From: Elephas maximus indicus
Taxonomy: Eukaryota > Chordata > Mammalia > Proboscidea > Elephantidae
Direction of reading: 5' to 3'
NCBI RefSeq assembly: GCF_024166365.1
Contig: NC_064842.1
Coordinates: 27,685,001-27,749,000, forward strand
Length of the DNA: 64,000 nt
Within the stretch, counting starts at the first letter, position 1. The number at the start of each line of letters is the position of its first letter. The position numbers and the translations under genes are program-made. Shown here piece by piece: positions 56,541 through 64,000 of the stretch. The notes below the pieces were generated by a model, which did no database searches, was not told where the DNA came from, and saw nothing but the letters and a program-made list of their open reading frames with translations.

Positions 56541-57649
56541 AAATACAGATGTTGCACTGACACTGCTAATTACATACACCTTATGTCGTTTCTCATCGAT
56601 AGATGTATATTTGAGTAGATGGTATCCTCTCAGTTGTGATATATGATACAAATAATCTACTAACAGTAAAATTCTGAGGTTTCTAAATAATTTGATAAGA
56701 ATTCGAATATTCTAAGTTATTCCTATCATAATCTATAATAATGCTACTTTCATTCACTTGCATTATGATGTACATTCCTTGAACAGAAATGAGACACAGA
56801 TACACACATGCGCGTTTACATTCATTCATTCATTTGTTCAATCAATAGATATTTACTGTCAACCAGGTACTATGCTTGATAGTGAGGATTCTGCAGGGAA
56901 CATGAGGAAGTCCTGGTCCTCAGTGCCACCCTTGGACCTGGGCAACAGCCTGTACCCTGCATATGACAAACACACAAAAAATGGTTTAAAAATGTGGAAG
57001 CCTCTGTCCCTCAACACCTGCCATTTAGCACAACCCCTAACCCTGAGCATCCACTCTCAGGATATCTGCAGTATAGGCTTCAGAGAAGCATGTCCTTTGC
57101 CCTGTGTCCCCAAAATAAAGACAACCGCATCCAAATACTCTGAAGGTTTATGGGGTGTACTGTTTCTGGACACTGCTTCAGAGTGCAGGGAGGCCTTGGC
57201 TGCAGAAGTGCTTAGGTAACACAAAAGACAAATTAATGAACTTGTTCCTCCCAGACAGCTTGAACATAATAGATTTTTGCAGAATGAAGTATTTTTTCCA
57301 AGTAGTGTCAAACACGTAATTTCTTGTTTTCTTTTTTCCCCAATTTCTTGTTCTGGAAGTACTCATGAATTAGCATAGTATTCTCGACAATTGGACATGG
57401 CAGCAATATTAATAAAATATTTAATTATAATATTTAGCAATATCAAATAATTCACACTACTCTTAAATTTGGAAATATGAAGGAATAGATTGTGTATGGT
57501 GTTGCATGCGGACCCTAAATCCTGAGGTGCCTGGCATAAATAAAATCACTGGCCCAGATCTAAATTAACCTCCACTTTGAATCAAACTGCATTTTTGCCT
57601 AGACTCTCTTCTGACAAGATGATTTGCTACTTATAAAAGTTTACCTGTC
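56541..57649. other. Unassigned flank of the ERV
   Basis: About 1.1 kb without a recognised gene. A 153-codon ORF at 56758-57219 starts in an old-repeat-like stretch (agatatttactgtcaaccagg) and is not supported. The same old repeat family may be present here as at 25290. Confidence 0.4.
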
Positions 57650-58349
57650 TGTAACAGAGTGAGCTAAGGTCTGGGCTCTAGGAATTGTTTGTTAAATGGT
57701 GTCTTTAAGAATGTTTACACAGCTAGCTTTAGAGAAGATACTCTAGGTTAGGAAATAGATTTGGTTATGTTAAGATGGAGCCTGTAACTGCCTCATAACT
57801 CTGTGACCGAGATGAGGTAACATCAATTAACCAAGTCTTAATCAAACTTCATTTTCACCCACTGAGATCTTCTGCTCCGTTTCTGCAATTCTTTGTAGAA
57901 TTCTAACTAAGGCAGAGACATAAGCTTGTTACCTTAAGAAAGCAGCTGTGATGGAGAATTGACTCAGCTATCCCTGACAGAATGCTTTGTCAAACAAATA
58001 TTTGGATGTAGCAATTAGGCTTACTAATGCTGAGAGGAATGTCTTGGCCAAGTATAGTTCAGGAGATGAGAGATTAATGTTAGGTTAGAGGTTAATGTTT
58101 AAGATTGTAGTTTAACAGAACCCTTGGAACATTTTGCCATGTTTCCCCCTCACCTCTGTACCTCGGAGCACAGCTATGTTTTTTCACTTGATAAAAGGTG
58201 CTCTGTGTGTGTGTGTGTGATACAGAACACACACTGCTGCCATTTGCCTGGGTGCGTGTCTGCCTCCGTGTTTCATGAAACATTTTTTATCCTTCAATAA
58301 AACTCTTTGTTTTACTTCTAGCAGAGTGTGAGTCTGGTGTTTCACTACA
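57650..58349 (+). repeat. 5' LTR of the endogenous retrovirus
   Basis: A 700-bp candidate LTR. It opens TGTAACAG and closes CACTACA, short imperfect inverted ends. A TATA-like ataaaag is at 58191-58197, and a polyadenylation signal AATAAA is at 58296-58301 with a GT-rich stretch after it. The 5' border is inferred from the terminal TGTA and is less certain than the 3' border, which is fixed by the primer binding site. A (GT)n run at 58203-58221 lies inside. Confidence 0.75.
58203..58221 (+). repeat. (GT)n microsatellite
   Basis: gtgtgtgtgtgtgtg run just downstream of the TATA-like motif of the ERV LTR. It could affect the spacing to the start site. Confidence 0.85.
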
Positions 58350-58372
58350 TTTCTTGATGCCTAACGTGGGCC
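58350..58372 (+). promoter_or_regulatory. Retroviral primer binding site candidate
   Basis: Five bases after the LTR, the 18 nt at 58355-58372 (tgatgcctaacgtgggcc) match the complement of the tRNA-Lys(1,2) 3' end at about 14 of 18 positions by hand count. Three of the four mismatches are of CpG-decay or transition type. A different tRNA cannot be excluded. Confidence 0.55.
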
Positions 58373-59850
58373 CTGAGGTGAATTTGCCTCCGTAGCCTCT
58401 GGGACAGTGAGGAATCAGAAGCTTTGGTGCCAGCATAAAGGCCCCTTGAGTTTGTCTGTTTTCACAGGATCCCAAAAGCTGTGGCAGATAAATACCTCTT
58501 GGATCCAAGCCTTTGCCATTTTCTTTGCGTAGAGGCTACCGACTTTAATTGTAGGATTTGTCTTCCTTTGTCCGTTCTTTTTAAATTGAATGTAAGTTCC
58601 TTTTGTTTTAGGTTCCATATGGTCCTTGCTTAAGGACCTCAGAACCTCAAGAGCCACATTCCAAAGCTCTGTGACAGTCCTTTGTTAGGGATATTAGCAG
58701 GTTCTGAGAACTAAATGCTCTGACCTTTTATTTGAAAGCTTCTGAAGCTGATTTTATGCTGCCTTTGGGAATACAGGCAATGACAAATGTGATAGTGAGT
58801 TCTCTCCAGGGTCTCCTGCTCATTACATGAATTTTGGTCCTTTGGCATGCTTGTTTTTGTCTGCTTGGCATGATTTAACCAAAGACAGCTTGGATGACAT
58901 GTGGCTACTTTGTGGAAACTTTGATCTTTCTAACTTTTCTCCACGGTAAATTAGAACAAAATGGGTCCCGGAATTAAAAAAAAAAAAAAAATATGTTTCA
59001 ATGGGACGTTTTCTTTGATTGGCATTTTACGGTCTCTAAAAGACATCAAAGCAATAAAATGACCTCTATAGAATTCTGTTTCTAAATTGACTAAACCAAA
59101 TAAAGAATTGCAGAATACAGTTTCTGACCAAATAAAGAATTGCAGAATACAGTTTCTGAATTAACTAGGAAAAATAATTAGGAAGTCAGAGCTCTGCTAT
59201 ACTTGTACCCCCCACTGCAGCTCCCTCTGTGTATGGGACTTTGTAATTTATATCAATTAGTACATATGCTTATAGGGTCTGAGGAAGCCAAATTGTGGTT
59301 AAAAAAAAAAGTATGCTAATTAGAAAGACCCCCAAGATGATTTAGTTTTGGACAAGACAAAATGGCCAAAACTCTTCTTGCATATGCTGAGCTAAGGTGA
59401 AAAAAATTACATGAAGCAATTCTTATGACCTTTCCCCCAATAATTAACCAGAAAAAAATCCATTCTTGTGTGCAGGACAAAAATGAAAGCATGTACAATT
59501 ATCAAGCCTGGCTATCCCAGAACTTTGCAGAACATTCTGAGCTAGACTCTTTAGATGAAGGAACTGTGGGGGCCTTTAATATCTGGACTGAAATCTGAAA
59601 TTTCAGCCTTAGTTAAAAGACGTCATTTAGATTGGAAAGCTGTAGAATTGACTCAGTTAGCTCAGGGGCTTGCGCAAGCTTTAGAAACAAAGTAAACTGC
59701 TCAGCCTAACAAATTAAATAAATTAATGGCCCTTCAATTACAGCAGCTACAAGGGCCTACCCAGAAAGAGAGTTTTAAACCCTCCAATAGGCCTAAAACT
59801 GGTCTCTGCAACTATTGTAATAAATCTGGCCATCAGAAAAGGGAATGACT
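58373..59850 (+). pseudogene. ERV leader and gag remnant
   Basis: The position between primer site and protease is that of gag. Only short frames survive. A single CCHC zinc knuckle of the retroviral nucleocapsid starts at 59807 (Cys 59807-59809, Cys 59816-59818, His 59831-59833). The fourth ligand codon position (59846-59848) is TGA. Capsid and matrix cannot be delineated, as the frames are riddled with stops. A perfect 32-bp tandem duplication is at 59096-59159. Confidence 0.65.
59096..59159 (+). repeat. Perfect 32-bp tandem duplication
   Basis: The unit that starts ccaaataaagaattgcag occurs twice with no mismatch (59096-59127 and 59128-59159). It lies in the ERV gag region and looks recent relative to the decay around it. 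Confidence 0.95.
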
Positions 59851-60309
59851 TAAGTTAAAGAATAAGCAGAAGGTTTTCACCCCAAATACTCCTTCAACCC
59901 TTGAAGAGGTTCTGAGGACAGTACAGGGATTTTTCCTATGGTAGCTTTAAATTCCCAAGAGAAACAATTGTGCACATTAATGGGGAGCCCTGCCAATTTT
60001 TAATTGATACAGGAATTATGACTTCTGCAATTAATCCTTCATGTTTACAAAAGCCTCTGCCCTGGAGTACAAATACCCCTAAAATCATGAGTTACTAATA
60101 AAGAACAAATACTAGTTCATTCCCAACCTGCATCCCTATCTCTTGACCCCATAGGAAATTTACATCCTTTTTTGCTAAGTTTTGACACCTCTGTTAATTT
60201 TATCTAAATGGAATTGCCACTTAACATTTAATGAAAACAGGGAAATGTTGTTAAGCTTGTCTGAGCATTTTAGTTCTAAAAACACAAATTTAGATATGAA
60301 AGAGGCTAT
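59851..60309 (+). pseudogene. ERV protease remnant
   Basis: The aspartyl-protease active-site triplet Asp-Thr-Gly is encoded at 60006-60014 in a frame with the hydrophobic residues expected just before it. The frame is interrupted downstream by stops. Sits between the nucleocapsid knuckle and RT, in the order typical of retroviral pro-pol. Confidence 0.68.
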
Positions 60310-60732
60310 TTGTCACATGCAAGTTCTTATTATGCCTCTTCAAAATTCTTTCAACAGACCCTCTCCCCTTTGATATCATTTCTTGGGGTCCTAAAACCTT
60401 GTGGGCCTCTGCTTCTACAGATGTTGGCTGAGTTCTGTCCACCGAACCTATTAAAATTCAGGTGGACACACCTACGCCTTTGCCTACAAGTCCCTCAATA
60501 TCCACTTAAACAAGAAGCAAAAGAAGGAATAAATTCTATTATTCAGGATTCTATTTCTAAAGGGTTAATTGTCCCCTGCACTAGTCCTTGCAACACTCCT
60601 ATCCTTCCAATCAGGAAACCTCATGGCAGAGGTTGGAGGTTTGTTCAGGACTTATGTGTGGTTAACCACATTGTTATTCCTAGGTATCCTGTTTTCCCTA
60701 ACCTCCATCTGTTTCTTTCCAGTGTTCCCCCT
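60310..60732 (+). pseudogene. ERV reverse transcriptase, N-terminal part
   Basis: The plus frame 60310-60783 (about 140 codons before it runs into the LTR) contains the RT fingers region, with a conserved V-Q-D-L segment and following Val-Asn pair at about 60638-60670, as in gammaretrovirus-like class I pol. The frame is then cut by a solo LTR at 60733. Not functional. Confidence 0.8.
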
Positions 60733-61242
60733 TGTCATAGATTGAATTGTGTCTCCCAAAAATATGTGTATCAATTTAGCTAGGCCATGATTCCCAGTGT
60801 TGTGTAATTGTCCACCCTTTTGTCATCTAATTTTCCTATGTGTTGTAAATCCTACCTCTATGATGTCAGTGAGGTGGGATAGGCAGCAGTTATGTTAATG
60901 AGGCAGGACTCAATCTACAAGATTGGATTGGAGCCAATCTCTTTGGAGATAAAAAAGAGAGAAGCAAGCAGAGAGACAGGGGGACCTCATAACACCAAGA
61001 AAGCAGCTCTGAGAGCACAGCACATCTTTTGGACTCAGGGCTCCTGCACGGAGAAGTTCCTTGTCCAGGGGAAGAATGATGAGAAGGACCTTCCTCTAGA
61101 GCTGACAGAGAAAGACTTCCCCTGGAGATGACACCCTGAATTTGGACTTCTAGCCTACTAAACTGTGAAAGAATAAATTTCTGTTTGCTAAAACCATCTA
61201 CTTGTGGTGCTTTTGTTACAGCAGCACTAGATGACTAAGACA
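60733..61242 (+). repeat. Solo LTR inserted in the ERV pol, 5-bp TSD
   Basis: 510 bp from tgtcatagattgaattgtg to cactagatgactaagaca, TG...CA. CCCCT at 60728-60732 and 61243-61247. Same family as 41002-41526 and unrelated to the host ERV's own LTR, so it is a later, independent insertion that was reduced to one LTR. Confidence 0.92.
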
Positions 61243-61247
61243 CCCCT

Positions 61248-62040
61248 GACGCAGTATGTTTTACTATTATAGATCTTCGTAGTACACTTTTCAGTATTCC
61301 TGTTGAACCTGGAAGCCAATATTTATTTGCCTTGGGACAATCAACAACTCACCTGGACTGCCCTCCCCCAAGGGTTCATGGAAGCCCTGATGTATTTTTG
61401 GTCAGGTTTTGCATGCAGATTTGCAACTTCTGTAATTTCAAAATGAATCGAACTTGTTACAATATGTCGATGATTTACTTGCCTACATCCCCTCTTGGCA
61501 GGCTTGCCTTGAGGACAGCATAACTTTATTAAGATATTTAGCTATTGGTGAACATGAAGTTTTAAAAGAGAAATTGCAATTAGCTCAGGCTTCTGTCAAA
61601 TATTTGGGTCACTTAATCTCTGTAGAAGGCACTTCTATTGACTCCAAGAGAAAAGAAGCTATTGCAGCCTTTCTTCTACCTAAAATAAAGAAACAACTGA
61701 GGGGATTTCTGGGCCTTTGTGGTTATTGTTGGGCCTGGATTCCTAACTTTTCTCTAATGGCTCAGCCTTTATGCAAATATTTGAAAACTTCTTAGCCTAA
61801 TCAATTCTATCATACCCCAGAAGATCAAGGGGGTAATAACTAAACTGAAAGAAGCTTTAATTAACACACCTACTTTAGGATTCCCCAACTACCAATTGAA
61901 CTTTTCTCTTTTTATACATGAAGTTTCTGGTAATGCATTAGGTGTCCTTATACAAAAACTCAGAGGACAAAATAGACCTGTAGGTTATTACAGCCTGCAG
62001 CTTGACTCTGTAGCCAGAGCTTACCCCCTTGCCTCAGAGC
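61248..62040 (+). pseudogene. ERV reverse transcriptase, catalytic and connection part
   Basis: The YVDD polymerase box is encoded at 61463-61474, followed in the frame 61454-61795 by the thumb-like region with a K-Y-L-G-H block (about 61600) and a G-F-L-G-L-C-G-Y block (about 61700). The part before YVDD is in a different frame (the 61332-61523 ORF is a shifted reading), so at least one frameshift separates them. The stop at 61795 begins the connection region. Confidence 0.85.
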
Positions 62041-62750
62041 TGTAGCACCTATAGCAAAATTAGTGGAATCCACTACTGATATAATTTTATGAAACCTTTT
62101 AGATACATATATCCTGCATTCTGTGTCTGCATTACTTAATTCTGGTTTAACTCAACATTCGTCTGCCAGCAGACTCACTTATCATGAGTCTTCTGACAGC
62201 TTCAAATATTAGATTACCTATGGTGGCTACTTTAAACCCATCCACCCTTCTCCTTTGACAAATCCAGATATGGTATTATTTGTAGATGGCTCTTATTTGA
62301 AATCAACACCTAGCTCTCATTATTAGGCTGGTTACACTTTACAACATCTACTGAAGTCCTTGAAAACCAGCCTCTTCCTGAAGCCACTTCAGCTCAACAA
62401 GTCGAATTTATTGCCCTTATTTGAGCCTGAAAACTTGCTATAGGAAAGTCCATGACAATTTTTATGGATTATCATTATTGTTTTGGAGTTATTCATGATT
62501 TTGGGATGTTACAAAGAGGCTTTTTAGCCTCTTCTGGTAACACTATTAAAAAGGGGGCTTTAGTAGCAGACCTATTAGATGCCTTGCTCCCTTCCGAAAT
62601 CACTTTAATTAAAATACAAGCACACTGGCCAAAGGGAGTGCCCCAAACTGAAGAAATTAGAGGAAGTAATCTTACTGAAGCAGCTGCCAAACAGGCTGCT
62701 TCTCAAATTATTATTTCCCTCGATTAGCAAAAAAGTGTGTAAAAGGACTT
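62041..62750 (+). pseudogene. ERV RNase H domain remnant
   Basis: A V-D-G-S site (first RNase H acidic residue) is at about 62282-62293. The frame 62452-62727 continues to an A-H-W-P-K-G segment and ends in an E-A-A-A-K-Q-A-A helix, the RNase H tail. A stop at about 62424 and others separate the pieces. Confidence 0.7.
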
Positions 62751-63960
62751 CTGGAAGAACCCATAGAGAACTGTTACCATGAAATAACTAGTATTTTTGC
62801 ACCTACCAAAGAAAAGCTTTTGAAACATTAACAGTTGGCTCAATCAAATAAAATTGAAACATGGAAAAGGCCAGGCTGTTACCAAGACCCTTACACTAAG
62901 CTATAGTTAGGACCTGATACCAAAATTGTTCTTCCTAAACGTTTACATGTCCCTATGATGACTCTACATGAGAACATTTATGTAGGGAGAGATAAAGTGA
63001 CTGCACTTTTGAAGAAATACTGGTGGGGAAAATTTTCTGAGGCAGCTGAGAATGTGGCTGCCCACTACTCTATCTGCCCTCATTATAATCCTGGGAGACA
63101 TAACTTTCCATGGATAGTATCCTTTGCCTTCCAGGCCTATGCTTGAACGGCAATTAGATTTTATCCAGCTTTCACCTTTGGACAGTTATAAATGTGTCTT
63201 AGTAATGATCTGTGGATTTTCACACAGGATAGAGGCTTTCCCCTGCCAGCATTCCACTGCTTCTTTTGTAGCAAAAAAGCTCCTTGGGGACATAATACCT
63301 AATTGGGAGCACCAAAATTTTTTTGTGGTGATTGGGGAACTCATTTTACTGGACAAGTTATTTAATAATTATGTCGAGTCTTCCCCACATACCAGAGATT
63401 GTATTGCCCTTACCACCCTCAGTCCTCTGGATTTGTAGAAAGAACTAATGGTGTAACAAAAACTCAACTTGCTAAACTTTCTGAATCCTTAGTTTTGTCT
63501 TGTACTAAAGTTCTCCCTTTAGTCCTTCTAAATTTAAGAAGTATTCCTTTTGGGTCTCTTAAACTAACTCTTTATGAAATAGTTACTGGAAGGTCTATAA
63601 TTCTTTCTTACATTTCCTCTACTGAACTAACTTGGTACTGCCCGAATTACTGAAACATTGTCAATCTTTGATGAATACTCTAAGAAATATTTTTCACAAA
63701 TTAAAGAGGCATTTGAGAAGCAGAAACTTGATTCTCCTCCCTTAGTTAATATTACTCCAGGAGATCGTTTATTGGAAAAAACACCAATTGAAAGATTCTT
63801 TGGCAATCTCACTAGAAGGGGCCTTAGCAAGTCATTTTAACTAACCCTTGCACAGCTAAGCTGGAAGGAATTAACCCTCGGATTCATTTATCACAACTGA
63901 AGAAAGCCAAAACTTCTATTTGGACCTGTCAGCCAGCTGGAGATTTAAAACTCAGACTGA
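62751..63960 (+). pseudogene. ERV integrase remnant
   Basis: The zinc-binding N-terminal part is in 62955-63146 (His near 62968 and Cys in the SICPHY segment). The catalytic Asp 1 is at 63157-63159 (frame 63124-63438). The second Asp region (gattggggaactcatttt, about 63330) lies in a different frame, indicating a frameshift. The Glu of the triad is at about 63438-63440 in H-P-Q-S-S-G-F-V-E-R (frame 63399-63653). The C-terminal part with the P-G-D segment lies at 63658-63840, and a residual C-terminal stretch runs to about 63960. The env region would lie beyond 64000. Confidence 0.82.
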
Positions 63961-64000
63961 AGCAACACCCCAGCAACCAGAAGCAAACAACTTCAAAGGC

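Noticed and set aside
56758-57219. 153-codon coding gene
   Set aside because: Begins in old-repeat-like sequence, has no recognisable domain, and ends just before the ERV. Probably chance.
60733-61242. Second LTR of the host ERV
   Set aside because: It lies in the middle of RT, has its own TSD, and its sequence is unlike the LTR at 57650-58349.
1-64000. CRISPR array, operon or prokaryotic signals
   Set aside because: No regularly spaced direct repeats with unique spacers, and the repeat content is that of a mammalian genome. The repeated motifs are SINE and LINE copies.

Overview
This is a stretch of mammalian nuclear DNA that is almost entirely transposon-derived and contains no intact host gene I can recognise. 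The repeat content points to an afrotherian, most likely an elephant or another paenungulate. The evidence is some two dozen copies or fragments of a tRNA-type SINE whose 3' half reads like AfroSINE (the block ending roughly ctatgagtcggaatcgactc plus a GT-rich tail). There are also many RTE-clade LINE copies of the elephant RTE1 type, with endonuclease and reverse transcriptase (RT) domains and a 3' end of the form cacctaacaacaac, and lineage-specific L1 3' ends and LTRs. The family names come from memory, since no library search was possible.

Layout. 0.5-3 kb: an old L1 (minus) split by an RTE copy, itself split by an L1 3' end, with target-site duplications (TSDs) supporting the order. 3-7.2 kb: SINEs, a MIR and undiagnosed DNA. 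7.26-8.95 kb: a complete CDC42 retropseudogene (minus) with a 12-bp TSD and a SINE inside its 3' UTR. 9.3-16.7 kb: L1, SINEs and a 1.5-kb RTE. 16.9-22.5 kb: an LTR, a non-autonomous RTE derivative, SINEs and a possible ERV LTR. 23.3-23.9 kb: one unexplained 217-codon ORF. 24.3-26.4 kb: an L2 split by an MLT1-type LTR, plus older repeats. 26.6-31.2 kb: two long RTE copies on opposite strands, a tRNA-Gly-headed SINE and an L1. 31.2-37 kb: older repeats and a 671-bp LTR with a long tetranucleotide tract. 37.9-43 kb: RTE copies, one with its 5' half inverted and itself hit by an L1 end, a pair of inverted LTRs and a SINE. 43-56 kb: mostly unassigned AT-rich DNA with nested MIR/L1/RTE, L2, RTE, L1 and LTR pieces. 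57.65 kb to the window end: a decayed class I-like endogenous retrovirus (LTR, primer binding site, gag, protease, RT, RNase H, integrase). A solo LTR of another family is inserted in its RT region; the 3' part lies beyond the window.

Nothing here looks like a working gene system. The value of the window is as an insertion record: TSDs of 5-13 bp can be read at many sites and give relative ages. The most unusual structure is an insertion at 41002-41887 made of two LTRs in opposite orientation, with the same LTR terminus facing outward on both sides and a single exact 5-bp TSD.
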